Assembly: GCA_947457565.1 (NCBI GenBank) | Contig: CANGWH010000013.1 | Span: 1 to 38,015, forward strand | DNA from: Flavobacteriales bacterium | GTDB lineage: Bacteria > Bacteroidota > Bacteroidia > NS11-12g > UBA955 | Direction: 5' to 3' | DNA length: 38,015 bases | Program-made: the position numbers and the translations under genes | Notes under the pieces: model-generated | The model's input: only the letters and a program-made list of their open reading frames with translations | What the model was told of the DNA's origin: nothing | Database searches by the model: none | Part shown: positions 1 through 9,081 of the stretch, piece by piece | Position numbering within the stretch: position 1 is the first letter of the stretch | Layout of the letters: every line of letters starts with the position of its first letter

Positions 1-1239
1 ACCTCTGCCGTTAGCCAAGCTGCATTCATTGGCAAGTGGGACCACGTAGTTTTAGGAAAAAAAGAAAATGCTCCCACTATAGAACAAGTGAAGTTTGGTG
101 TACGGGTTCATGCCGAGAATTTATTGGATAGAATGGAAGAATGGTATTATAACGATAGTGCCGATTACAATGTTCCATTGCTAGGATATTTAATGGATAG
201 TATTGTTTTGGATGATAATGTATTTGCGAAAAACCAATTAACCTCTTTCCGTACAAAATCTTTTATCACCGTAAGTCAGTTGCTTAACCGCAAAAAGCAA
301 TTAATGCTGCATGCCGGCATTAGAAATCAATATTGGTCGGTGAATGAGCAATGGCTATGGATGCCTCGTATAAGCTTTACAATGGAACCGAATAAGCAGT
401 TTAACGCTAGGGTATCGCACGATTCTTTGAGAAAACCCTCGGTTACCTATAAATTAGCCCTAGGCGCTTACCATCAACCTGGTTTTTATCGAGAGTTAAG
501 AAATTTCACTGGAATATTAAATCAACAATTATTAGCCCAAAAGTCTTGGCATTTATTGTTGGGGATGGAACGCAATTTACTGATTCGTGGTCAGCGATTT
601 AAATATACTAGCGAGGCTTATGGCAAGTATTTAACCGATTTGGTTCCTTATTTGTATGATAATATTCGCGTTCGATATTATGCCGTGAATTCATCGGAAG
701 GCTATGCCTGGGGCGTTGATCAGCGATTGTATGGAGAGTTTACCAAAGGGTTAGAAAGTTGGTTTACCTTGGGGGTAATGCAAACCAAGGAAAAAATTTC
801 GTATACGGATATTACAGGCGCCGAAGTTCAATCCCAGTGGTTACGAAGACCTACGGATCGGAGGGTAAATTTTTCGGCAGTTTTCCAAGATCAACTGAAA
901 AACAACCCCAGCGTTCGGGTGAATTTAAGTTTAGTGATCGGTACCTCTATCCCCTATTATTTTGATGGAATTTTCCGATATCAAACCAAACCCAACGTTA
1001 TCACTCCCTACAGACGCATTGATTTGGGATTATCCAAGACTTTTTCGGCTGATAAAAATCGATGGGTAAAATCTGCGCGATTAAGCGAAGCTTGGATTAG
1101 TTTAGATATTTTTAACGTGCTAGACATCAACAATGTAATAAGTTACAGTTGGATAAAAGATTTAGACAACAACCGATACGGAGTGCCTGATTACTTAACG
1201 GGCAGAAGACTCAATTTACGGTTGCATGCAAGATTTTAA
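1..1239 (+). CDS. TonB-dependent receptor, C-terminal part (partial)
   Basis: The frame is open from base 1, so the gene begins before the window; 412 residues are visible. The sequence alternates hydrophobic and polar residues with many aromatic residues, as in an outer-membrane beta-barrel. Near the end it has the LSEAWISLDIFNVLDINN segment typical of the last strands of TonB-dependent receptors, and it finishes in a terminal Phe (LRLHARF) as barrel proteins do. The family carries siderophores, glycans or other large nutrients across the outer membrane, driven by TonB-ExbBD. The plug and any carboxypeptidase-like N-terminal domain lie outside the window, so the substrate cannot be named. 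A hairpin follows the stop codon. The next gene is convergent. The assignment to the barrel family is firm; the subclass is not. Confidence 0.85.
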   Translation, partial: TSAVSQAAFIGKWDHVVLGKKENAPTIEQVKFGVRVHAENLLDRMEEWYYNDSADYNVPLLGYLMDSIVLDDNVFAKNQLTSFRTKSFITVSQLLNRKKQLMLHAGIRNQYWSVNEQWLWMPRISFTMEPNKQFNARVSHDSLRKPSVTYKLALGAYHQPGFYRELRNFTGILNQQLLAQKSWHLLLGMERNLLIRGQRFKYTSEAYGKYLTDLVPYLYDNIRVRYYAVNSSEGYAWGVDQRLYGEFTKGLESWFTLGVMQTKEKISYTDITGAEVQSQWLRRPTDRRVNFSAVFQDQLKNNPSVRVNLSLVIGTSIPYYFDGIFRYQTKPNVITPYRRIDLGLSKTFSADKNRWVKSARLSEAWISLDIFNVLDINNVISYSWIKDLDNNRYGVPDYLTGRRLNLRLHARF

Positions 1240-1241
1240 CA

Positions 1242-1273
1242 AACAAGGCTACCTCATTTGAGATAGCCCTGTT
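1242..1273 (+). terminator. Probable transcript-end hairpin after the TonB receptor
   Basis: Fourteen-base arms (1242-1255 and 1260-1273) pair with two mismatches around a four-base loop, starting three bases after the stop codon. There is no good T run behind it (only GTTTAG), so it may stabilise the 3' end rather than act as a classic intrinsic terminator. Confidence 0.45.
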
Positions 1274-1358
1274 TAGCATTCGGTTAATAATTTCAACTAT
1301 CAATCCCAATAGTGTTCATTGTTAGCAATAGCATCGCTAAACAAGGTTTACATATTCA

Positions 1359-4300
1359 TTAACCGCCGGTTCCTTCAGCAGGTGCTGGAGGCGCTGACGC
1401 TTCTATACATTTCTTAAGTTTTCCATTGCAATCATTCAGTTGCGCTTCCATCTGTTTTAAACGGGTTTGCAAATTGGACAACTGCTGATTTTTCTCTACT
1501 ACCTGTTGAGTTAATTGAACATTCTGGCTTTCTTTCTCAGTTAATAAAACATTCAACTCTTCAATGGTTTTCTTTTGGGCGGCAATTTCACCGTTTAATT
1601 GGCTTATCGTGTTCTTTAACTTAGCTACTTCATCTTTAGCTGCTTGTAATTCCGTAGAAGAGGCACCTGAAGATGCGCTTAGCTTATCCTGACATTCTTT
1701 TAACTGAGAACGTAAGGATTTAGAGGTTTGTAAACAGTCATCGTATTCAGCTTTGAGAGCATTGTATGCATTCTGCTTAGTTTCTAAGTCCATTTTTGAC
1801 TGCTCCAATTGTGCTTTAAGTTCATCACAATTGGTAGTTGATCCGCAGTTCTTCAATTTCTCTTCTAACTCAGCAATTTTTGATTTCACGGTAGTTAAAT
1901 CTGATTGTGCTGTATTTCTAGCAGATTCAGACGCCTTTAAACGCGATTCTAAATCGGCAGAATTCTTCTTACACGCCTCTAAATCTGCCAAAGCTTTATC
2001 GTAAGCCGCTTTATCGATACAACCCAGTAACTTTTGTTCGAGTGCCTTGGTCTTTAATACTTCTGCATCCAACTGCGACTTAGTGGTAGCCAATTGTTTT
2101 TCTAACTCGGCAATTCTGTTTTTGTAGGGTGTGCAATCTTCTCCGGTGGAGGTTCCAGATTGAGCCGCCAGCTTATCTTCACAAGCCTTCTTTTCATTCT
2201 GTAAAGCAGCAATTGTGGATTTAAGCGATATAATGGTATTGTTTGCAGCGGTTAATTTATCCTCGCAAGCTTTTTTCTCTGCTACCATAGCAGTAATTTT
2301 TGCGTTGGCCGTAGTAAGATCTTTTTCTAATTGAGCCACCTTGGTTTTGTAGGGTGTACAATCCTCCCCTGCTATTTGATTTTTTAAGCGCTCTTCCAAC
2401 ATTGAAATCGTACCTTTTGCCGTTGCTAATTCTTTTTCAAGAGCAGTGATTCTCGTTTTATAAGGTGTGCAATCTTCGCAAGGCTTTTGTGTTTTGATTT
2501 GATTTTCCAACGCTGTTTTCTGACTTGTTAAGGCCGCAACTTGATTTTTTAACGTTTGAATTTCCGCCAATAAAGCTGCATTTTTTGATTTCTCAGCATT
2601 CACTTCATTGGTTTTATCATCGCAACATTTTTTATTTACGGCTACCTGGCTGTTGGCTGAGTTTAATTGGTTCAGCAAATCTGCAACTCGGGCATCGCAA
2701 GCTGATTTTTGTTTTTCTAGTTCCAATAATTTTCGTTCCAGATCCAGCAATTTCCGATCTTGTTCAACTGCTTTTATTGTTGCATTTGTTTCGGTTGATT
2801 TGGCTTTGGCCAAGTCGGCCGCCAATTGTTGATTTTTCAACCGTTCTACAGCCAATAAACTATCCAAGGTTTTGGTTTGTTTATCGCAGGGCACACCCTG
2901 AGACTTTTTAAGTCTATCGTTTTCGGCTAATTGCTGATCTAATTTTGCAGTTATTCGTGCATTTTCTTCTGCTAAAGTCGTATTGTTCTTTTGCTGCGCA
3001 TCTAGCAACGCCTTAGTTTTAAACAACTCCGTTTGAAATGCCATTAAATCGTTCTTACATTTTTCTTTCTGTGTTACTAATTCGTTTTGACAAGCAACAG
3101 CAGTATTTTTAGCATCCGCTGCTTTTTTCTCTGCCTCCGTAGCACGAACTCTTGCTTCTGTTAGCGCAATATCTGAAGCAGTCTTCGCCTTTAATGCTTC
3201 GGTTTTTGCCGTTTCACATGCTTGTAATTTTTTTAGCGCCTCCGTTGGTGCCGGTACGGGTTCTTTAATTCTAATGGTATCGCGAACGGTGATAGTGTCA
3301 CGTTTTAATTTTTCTACAAAAACCGTATCTTTTTTTGTGGGTCTATTAAATGCTTCATCGGGAGCAATCATCGCACTATCAACAACTGCAGCGGCAGAAT
3401 CCCAACCGTAAGTATCCTCTCTTTCGTAATACGACCAATTCTTTCCACAATCTCCAATACGCGAGCGTAGTGCAACATAAAATGAACCACTGTTTATTCC
3501 ATCGCGATTTGCCGCTTTACCCAAGCCAGCCAAATCGTTCGTACCGATAGTAAAAGCACCATATCGGACATAAGCTCCAACCATCGCTTGATCATAATTA
3601 TCACCTAAGGCGGTCAACGGGAAACCGTATTCAATCTTCTGCGTTTCGTATCGAGGGATAACCGAAAAGTAGGAAGTTCTTCTGAGTCCAGGAGCATCTT
3701 CGGGTTTAATGTTTCTTGTTAAATGAGAAGAAACATGCCAGTTTGTATTAAATCGAAAATCAAAGGTAAAATTCAATGCGGCAGGTGTATAGGTCACAAA
3801 ATTGTTGGTATTCTCCACATTCATAGCAGGACCACCGATCCCAACTTGTTGAAATACCGAATTATCTAAATTTTCTATCTTCTTTTCAATTGTTGTACTG
3901 TTATGAGATGGGTTATTAACAAAAAACATAGAATCAATTTGCCAATTTTGGCTGCGATTCATCCCTTTAATTATACGAGCATCTCCATCGTAGGAAATAA
4001 AGCCCACATCGGACAAGCTTACCCCAAATTTCCAACGGGGCATCATAAATTTATCTTTATCGCAATTTGACCCTAATGTTGACGGCCAAGAAGTTGGGAC
4101 TTTGGGTCTTGATTCATAAATAAATCCTAAATCCATCCCTGCACCAGCACCATAACTGTAATCAAATTTCATTCCCCAAGGTCTGGCTAAAGTGTTAGCA
4201 ACAGAGGTAGGATCACTGAATTGAAAATTACCTTCAAAGGCATTGATATTTACTGAATAAGGATCTTGAATGGTATAATCCAATTTGGTACCGTTTAAAC

Positions 4301-4961
4301 TCATTGATCCATTACCAATTAAAAGTTTGGCGGTAGCGCCCCAACGCCATCCCCCACCTTCAATCTTATCATTTTTATCCATGGCATAAGATCCAAACCC
4401 CATGTAATACTCTTGATATTTTTCGGTGTTAAATGAAAATGGCCCTGTTTCAAAGGATTTGCCAACATTTTGCGATAAAAATGTTCTACCTGTTGCAATA
4501 ATATTTCCTAAATCAGCACTTAATCCATTTACTGAATAGCCTGAAACACCTCTGAATCCAAAGGTTAAACCCGCTACATTATCCAATGGTAGAGTCATAG
4601 AAAACCCATACGATTCATTTAAATAATTGATTTCAATGGGCGATTGCAACCCCACCGTTGGTGTACCCCATCGGCCTAATTGTTTGTAAGGCGCACCTTG
4701 CTGCATGAAATTATTGCTGTACTGAATAGAATTCCCATACCAATTGATGAATAATTGTCGATGCAACGGCGAACGAATCTCTGCAGGGTTGAGAAACTGG
4801 CCATACGGTTGGTTGTAATCACTGGTTACCAGACCCAAGGGTCTTTGTGCATTTGCAGTAGAGGAAAAACCAACAAACAAGACAATTATCCAATGTTTGA
4901 TCGAATTAAAAACATTAAAACTTGAGTAAACAGAGGACGAATTAGTAGGTGCTTTAATCAT
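1359..4961 (-). CDS. Secreted barrel-like protein with long Cys-rich coiled coil
   Basis: A 1200-residue protein. An N-terminal signal sequence ends near residue 39 (SSTANAQ). Residues about 40-560 resemble the outer-membrane-type N-terminal domain found in Bacteroidota proteins annotated as DUF5723, rich in Gly and aromatic residues with alternating strands. A linker with DTVFVEKLKRDTITVRDTI follows. From about 600 to 1180 the chain is a heptad-rich coiled coil, ending in a Pro/Ala/Gly tail (PPAPAEGTGG). The coil holds three copies of EDCTPYK, at Cys831, Cys868 and Cys943, two copies of EKKACEDKL, and many further single cysteines. I infer an outer-membrane anchor carrying a long periplasmic or surface stalk. 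No enzyme motif is visible. It is transcribed alone, convergent with the TonB receptor and divergent from sppA. The DUF5723 link comes from memory of the family and is moderate. Confidence 0.7.
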   Translation of the reverse strand: MIKAPTNSSSVYSSFNVFNSIKHWIIVLFVGFSSTANAQRPLGLVTSDYNQPYGQFLNPAEIRSPLHRQLFINWYGNSIQYSNNFMQQGAPYKQLGRWGTPTVGLQSPIEINYLNESYGFSMTLPLDNVAGLTFGFRGVSGYSVNGLSADLGNIIATGRTFLSQNVGKSFETGPFSFNTEKYQEYYMGFGSYAMDKNDKIEGGGWRWGATAKLLIGNGSMSLNGTKLDYTIQDPYSVNINAFEGNFQFSDPTSVANTLARPWGMKFDYSYGAGAGMDLGFIYESRPKVPTSWPSTLGSNCDKDKFMMPRWKFGVSLSDVGFISYDGDARIIKGMNRSQNWQIDSMFFVNNPSHNSTTIEKKIENLDNSVFQQVGIGGPAMNVENTNNFVTYTPAALNFTFDFRFNTNWHVSSHLTRNIKPEDAPGLRRTSYFSVIPRYETQKIEYGFPLTALGDNYDQAMVGAYVRYGAFTIGTNDLAGLGKAANRDGINSGSFYVALRSRIGDCGKNWSYYEREDTYGWDSAAAVVDSAMIAPDEAFNRPTKKDTVFVEKLKRDTITVRDTIRIKEPVPAPTEALKKLQACETAKTEALKAKTASDIALTEARVRATEAEKKAADAKNTAVACQNELVTQKEKCKNDLMAFQTELFKTKALLDAQQKNNTTLAEENARITAKLDQQLAENDRLKKSQGVPCDKQTKTLDSLLAVERLKNQQLAADLAKAKSTETNATIKAVEQDRKLLDLERKLLELEKQKSACDARVADLLNQLNSANSQVAVNKKCCDDKTNEVNAEKSKNAALLAEIQTLKNQVAALTSQKTALENQIKTQKPCEDCTPYKTRITALEKELATAKGTISMLEERLKNQIAGEDCTPYKTKVAQLEKDLTTANAKITAMVAEKKACEDKLTAANNTIISLKSTIAALQNEKKACEDKLAAQSGTSTGEDCTPYKNRIAELEKQLATTKSQLDAEVLKTKALEQKLLGCIDKAAYDKALADLEACKKNSADLESRLKASESARNTAQSDLTTVKSKIAELEEKLKNCGSTTNCDELKAQLEQSKMDLETKQNAYNALKAEYDDCLQTSKSLRSQLKECQDKLSASSGASSTELQAAKDEVAKLKNTISQLNGEIAAQKKTIEELNVLLTEKESQNVQLTQQVVEKNQQLSNLQTRLKQMEAQLNDCNGKLKKCIEASAPPAPAEGTGG

Positions 4962-4968
4962 AGTTCAA

Positions 4969-4999
4969 TAAAATTAGTCATGGACAATGTTCATGCCAA
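4969..4999 (-). promoter_or_regulatory. Candidate promoter for the coiled-coil barrel gene
   Basis: On the minus strand TTG is followed after 20 bases by TAATTTTA, one mismatch from the Bacteroidota -7 consensus TAnnTTTG. It ends seven bases before the ATG at 4961. The match is imperfect, so this is a suggestion only. Confidence 0.35.
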
Positions 5000-5103
5000 C
5001 GTTCAAAATTGCGTTATTTTTTTCAATTGATTTATAGCTGTTAGAAATTATTACAAGAAACAGCCCATTCGTCTTGAATTAAATTGATTTAACCGACAAT
5101 AGA

Positions 5104-5135
5104 TTGACTAATTGATACCCTTAACCTTACATTTG
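5104..5135 (+). promoter_or_regulatory. Candidate promoter of sppA
   Basis: TTG at 5104-5106, then 21 bases, then TACATTTG at 5128-5135, a full match to TAnnTTTG. The start codon at 5147 is only 11 bases after the -7 element, so the predicted leader is just a few bases long. Confidence 0.55.
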
Positions 5136-5146
5136 CACGGCTCCTT

Positions 5147-6931
5147 ATGAAAACATTTTTAAAGTACTTCTTTACTGGCCTTGGTGGATATATCTTAGGT
5201 ATCATTACAGTGATTGCCATTGTAGGCGGATTAATATCTAGTTTAAGTGGCGGATTTAACTTTGGTAAAGCGGAACAAACGGAATTAAAAAGTGGTAGTG
5301 TTTTGCATTTGAAATTAGTGGGAAACGTTGCTGAAAGAAGCGAAGCAAATCCATTAAACGAGCTAATAGGCGAAGCAACTGGAGCTCCGATGGCGGAGGC
5401 CATTGGTTTAAATGCCATCAGAAATGGTCTTAAAAAAGCGGCGTCAGACCCGATGATTTCGGCCATTTATTTGGATTGCGGGATGTATGAGGGTGGTTTA
5501 GCAACGGCGGAAGAAATTCGTTCGGCATTATTGGCATTTAAGAAGAGCAACAAACCTGTATTTGCATACGGTACTATATTCACCGAAACAGGGTATTATA
5601 TCGCCACGGCTGCTGATCAAATTTATATGCACCCGCAAGGGATGATTGATTTTAACGGTTTATCTTCTCGATTTGTCATGTACAAAGGATTGTTTGATAA
5701 ACTTGGGGTAGATTTTCAAGTTTTTCGTGCGGGTAAATACAAAAGTGCGGTGGAACCCTACATTCAAAAAGAATTATCGGATAATAATAAAGACCAAATT
5801 AAGCGATACATAGAACTCTTGTATAGATATCAAATTAAGAATATCGCCTTAGCAAGAAAACTAGATCAAAATCAATTATGGGAAAAAGCATTATCGGGGT
5901 CAATTCAATTACCCGCCGATGCTGTAAACGCTCAGTTAATTGATGGATTAGCCTATCAAGATCAGCAATCGTATAAGCAATTGAATAAAAAAGGCAGGGT
6001 TCAATTTGACGATGAAAAACTGTATTCGTTTACTAGTTATGCGAAAGACGTGGATCCATATGCATATTCGGAGAATAAAATCGCTGTTATTTATGCCGTG
6101 GGTGAGATTGTGCCAGGTAAACAAGACCCCTATTCTGGAATTGGAAGTGAAACGTTCATTGCATCCTTAAAAAAAGCTAGAAAAGACAAATCCATCAAAG
6201 CCATTGTAATTCGCGTAAATAGTCCGGGAGGTAGTGCTTTAGCTTCCGACGAAATTGCTCGCGAAATTGAATTATGTAAAAAAGAAAAACCACTAATTGC
6301 TAGCTACGGAGATGTATCGGCTAGCGGCGGTTATTACTTAAGTTGCGTAGCGGATAGTATTGTTGCATTACCAAATACTATAACAGGTTCTATTGGAGTT
6401 TTTGCATTACTTACGGATGTTTCTGAATTGTTTTCCAATAAACTAGGATTAACCTACGAAACCGTAGATTTAGGAAGTATGTCGGCAGGTTTCCGACCAG
6501 ATAGACCTTTAAATGAAATGGAATCGGCCTATATGCAGCGGATGATAGATAGTATCTATCACGATTTTTTAAGCATTGTTAGCCGGGGAAGAAAGTTAAG
6601 TAGAACAGCGGTTGAAAATCTCGCTCAAGGGCATGTTTATACGGCCGAAGACGCCAAAGAACTTGGGTTAGTTGATATTTTAGGTGGGTTAGACCGAGCA
6701 ATTCTTGCGGCGGCGAGAAAAGCTAAAATCAAAGAATACAGAGTTGTTGAATTACCCAAAAAAGAGGATGCCTTATCGAAGCTATTAAACGGCGATAAAT
6801 CTAGCGATGAGCAAGCGGAAAAAATCGCATTAAAACTGGGCATAAGTGTAAGACAATTCAAAGATTTTCAGAATCTTATAAAATTAACCGGTCCGCAGAC
6901 CTATTTCCCTTTATCGGTAGAATTCCGCTAA
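5147..6931 (+). CDS. sppA: Signal peptide peptidase SppA, long (67K) type
   Basis: A membrane-bound serine protease that degrades signal peptides released after secretion. It is 594 residues, the usual length of the two-domain form. A hydrophobic segment at about 10-32 anchors it. The N-terminal half carries the general-base lysine in GKYKSAVEPY (Lys199), and the C-terminal half carries the nucleophile in DVSASGGYYLS (Ser393), matching Lys209 and Ser409 of the E. coli enzyme. NSPGGSALASDEI is the oxyanion-side motif. The ATG at 5147 lies just after a good promoter element. It stands alone: upstream is a divergent gene, and 85 bases downstream begins a TetR gene with its own promoter-like site. 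Both catalytic residues are intact, so activity is expected. Confidence 0.95.
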   Translation: MKTFLKYFFTGLGGYILGIITVIAIVGGLISSLSGGFNFGKAEQTELKSGSVLHLKLVGNVAERSEANPLNELIGEATGAPMAEAIGLNAIRNGLKKAASDPMISAIYLDCGMYEGGLATAEEIRSALLAFKKSNKPVFAYGTIFTETGYYIATAADQIYMHPQGMIDFNGLSSRFVMYKGLFDKLGVDFQVFRAGKYKSAVEPYIQKELSDNNKDQIKRYIELLYRYQIKNIALARKLDQNQLWEKALSGSIQLPADAVNAQLIDGLAYQDQQSYKQLNKKGRVQFDDEKLYSFTSYAKDVDPYAYSENKIAVIYAVGEIVPGKQDPYSGIGSETFIASLKKARKDKSIKAIVIRVNSPGGSALASDEIAREIELCKKEKPLIASYGDVSASGGYYLSCVADSIVALPNTITGSIGVFALLTDVSELFSNKLGLTYETVDLGSMSAGFRPDRPLNEMESAYMQRMIDSIYHDFLSIVSRGRKLSRTAVENLAQGHVYTAEDAKELGLVDILGGLDRAILAAARKAKIKEYRVVELPKKEDALSKLLNGDKSSDEQAEKIALKLGISVRQFKDFQNLIKLTGPQTYFPLSVEFR

Positions 6932-6949
6932 TCGTCGATATTCTCTCAC

Positions 6950-6986
6950 CACGGAAACTTTAATCGTACCCATAGTTTCCTACGTG
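6950..6986. promoter_or_regulatory. Inverted repeat before tetR gene, possible operator
   Basis: CACGGAAACT (6950-6959) pairs with AGTTTCCTACGTG (6974-6986), with a small bulge and a 14-base centre. The right arm covers the proposed -33 element of the tetR promoter. TetR family members usually repress their own operon through such palindromes, so operator function is a reasonable inference. It could instead be an sppA 3'-end hairpin, although there is no T run. Confidence 0.4.
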
Positions 6987-7006
6987 TCAAAAAAACACTA
7001 ATTTCG
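6976..7006 (+). promoter_or_regulatory. Candidate promoter of the efflux operon
   Basis: TTTC at 6976-6979, 19 bases, then TAATTTCG at 6999-7006. Each element is one base off consensus (TTTG and TAnnTTTG). The ATG follows after 10 bases. It overlaps the right arm of the inverted repeat at 6950-6986. Confidence 0.4.
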
Positions 7007-7016
7007 CGGCGCGATT

Positions 7017-7649
7017 ATGGAGTTAATGGTACGTATACAACAAACAGCAGATCGATTATTTCATCGGTTTGGAATTCGTAGCGTCACCATGGATGATGTG
7101 GCCAAAGAAATTTCGGTTTCTAAAAAGACTATTTACAGCTGCTTTAGGGATAAAAATGAATTGGTATTAAGTATTATTAACGAGCATGTTAAAGAAAATG
7201 ACGATCAAATCAATGCTATAGTGGATTCTGAATCCAATCCCATCAAACGATTTGCGCAAATCGCTGCTTATATCATTCAACGTCATAATCAGCTTAATCC
7301 GGCTTTAATTAACGATTTAAAAAAGTACCACCCCGAAGCCTACGAAAAGATTTCACGATTTCGAGAGGAGAAGGTAATTATGCATGTAATGCGCAGTATT
7401 ACCGACGGTAGAGAGCAAGGTCTGTTTCGTGCAGATTTTAACGATATAGTAATTGCTCATGCTTTTAGTGCTTTAACCTTTGCCATTTTTGAAAGTGAAT
7501 CATTAGCAGCTTTAAATATCGACCATAAGATTTCTGTGGTTGAAATCATTAAATATCACTTACGTTCCATTTCTACCATTTCTGGATTAGAAGAATTGGA
7601 AAAAGTAACATGGCCTAACCACAGTACTTTTATTGAAGAACCAAAATAG
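7017..7649 (+). CDS. TetR/AcrR family transcriptional regulator
   Basis: A 210-residue regulator of normal family length. Residues about 6-50 form the TetR helix-turn-helix: ADRLFHRFGIRSVTMDDVA followed by EISVSKKTIYSCFRDKNEL, with the Gly, the VAKE turn and the TIY-F-K-L pattern conserved. The remaining ~155 residues are helical and variable, as expected for the ligand-binding and dimer domain. The gene is first in a run with an outer-membrane factor, a fusion protein and an RND pump, 32 bases before the next gene. I infer that it represses this efflux operon and is released by a pump substrate. An inverted repeat overlapping the promoter region is a candidate operator. The ligand is unknown. 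Confidence 0.92.
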   Translation: MELMVRIQQTADRLFHRFGIRSVTMDDVAKEISVSKKTIYSCFRDKNELVLSIINEHVKENDDQINAIVDSESNPIKRFAQIAAYIIQRHNQLNPALINDLKKYHPEAYEKISRFREEKVIMHVMRSITDGREQGLFRADFNDIVIAHAFSALTFAIFESESLAALNIDHKISVVEIIKYHLRSISTISGLEELEKVTWPNHSTFIEEPK

Positions 7650-7681
7650 AATTAACGTATAAAAACAACACCAAAACATTC

Positions 7682-9070
7682 ATGAAACATATATTATTCA
7701 CCATTGCTCTAGGAATTGCAGGTCAAGCTTGGTCGCAATCTGCAACTCCCATGGCAACATCATCCGCGGAAATTAGTCCTCAAAAAATGGGCTTACGCGA
7801 TGCTATTGCTTATGCTAAGGAGCACAATGCATCTTATCTAAATGCCCAGAAAGATGTATTAATTAGCAAGGAAACAGTGAAACAGACGGTAGCATTAGGG
7901 ATGCCACAAGTTTCTGCTTCGGCTGGATTTCAACAATTTTTAACTGTTCCAGGTTCTTGGATTAAGAATTTCGTAGAACAGCCCGGTGCTCCCGATTTTA
8001 TCTTCTTAAAATTCCAACAAGAATTTACATCCAATGCAACGTTGGGTGTAAATCAATTATTATGGGATGGATCTTATATGGTAGGACTTCAGGCAACTCA
8101 ACAATTTATGAACATGAGTAAATTGGCTGAAGCTAAAACACTTCGCGACCTTGAAAACAACATTACAAAATCTTACATTACTGCAGTAAGTACTCAAAAG
8201 AACCTAGCGCTGATAGAAGCCAATTTGGTGTTATTAGAACGCAGTTTATTTGAAGTTCAAGCGCTTAGAAAAGAGGGATTTGCCGAACAATTGGATGTTG
8301 AACGATTGGAACTTAATGTTTCTAATTTAAAACTTCAAAAAGAGAAATTGGCCAATGCGGTATTGCTAACACGAAATATTTTAAAAATGCAAATGGGAAT
8401 GCCCATGGAAAATTCGTTGGAGTTAGCCGATGATTTGGAAGCATTGGAAGCTGCAATTTCAATAACCGACGCTGAAGTTGCTACATTTTCTGTTAGTAAT
8501 AGAATTGAAAATAGAATTTTAGAACAAGCCATTACTTTGGGTAAATTGGATCAAAAGAGATATAAATTCTCTTCGTTCCCTAGTTTAATTGCTTTCTATC
8601 AGCATCAAGAAAATACGCAACGGCCGGAGTTTAACTTCTTCCAAGGAAATTTACCCATTAACAATTCATGGGTTCCATCGGATGTTTGGGGTTTGAGTTT
8701 GAGAGTTCCGATATATAGCGGTGGAGCTACACGTTCGAAAATCCGTGAAACAGAATTAAAAATAGCTAAAGCGCAGAACGATTTAAACAATTTCCAACGG
8801 TACGCAACGATGGAATACGAAAACAGTAAAAACTCCTATTTGCAAAATCTACAAGCCGTAATTATCCAAAAACAAAATGTACAATTAGCGGAGAAAATTT
8901 ATGCAAAAAGCATGACAAAATTCCGAGAAGGTGTTGGCAGTACCCTAGAAATTACTCAGGCTGAAACGGAAATGAGAATGGCAAACAATTACTATTTGAA
9001 CGCCTTATACGACTTAGTTAATTCAAAAATCGACCTTAAAAACGCAATTGGTCAAAGCGTACAACCTTAA
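7682..9070 (+). CDS. TolC-like outer-membrane efflux protein
   Basis: A 462-residue outer-membrane factor. A signal peptide ends at about residue 19 (GQAWSQ). Two repeats of the OEP family follow, each with long helices and a short beta segment. Around residues 25-55 is GLRDAIAYAKEHNASYLNA, the usual first helix after the signal. The second half has IYSGGATRSKIRETELKIA, the hallmark YSGG-R segment, and ends with YLNALYDLVNSKIDLKNAIG, which matches the final helix of this family. Three copies should form a channel through the outer membrane and a periplasmic tunnel. It is second in the operon, only 11 bases before the fusion-protein gene, so it probably serves the RND pump encoded downstream. 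Confidence 0.93.
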   Translation: MKHILFTIALGIAGQAWSQSATPMATSSAEISPQKMGLRDAIAYAKEHNASYLNAQKDVLISKETVKQTVALGMPQVSASAGFQQFLTVPGSWIKNFVEQPGAPDFIFLKFQQEFTSNATLGVNQLLWDGSYMVGLQATQQFMNMSKLAEAKTLRDLENNITKSYITAVSTQKNLALIEANLVLLERSLFEVQALRKEGFAEQLDVERLELNVSNLKLQKEKLANAVLLTRNILKMQMGMPMENSLELADDLEALEAAISITDAEVATFSVSNRIENRILEQAITLGKLDQKRYKFSSFPSLIAFYQHQENTQRPEFNFFQGNLPINNSWVPSDVWGLSLRVPIYSGGATRSKIRETELKIAKAQNDLNNFQRYATMEYENSKNSYLQNLQAVIIQKQNVQLAEKIYAKSMTKFREGVGSTLEITQAETEMRMANNYYLNALYDLVNSKIDLKNAIGQSVQP

Positions 9071-9081
9071 TAAATAATTCA

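Noticed and set aside
1284-1345. Hairpin TTAGC/GCTAA as terminator of the minus-strand coiled-coil barrel gene
   Set aside because: Only five-base arms with a nine-base loop and no T run; could be chance.
5089-5466. 125-residue minus-strand reading frame over the sppA start
   Set aside because: Antisense to the sppA N-terminus and its promoter; no recognisable domain.
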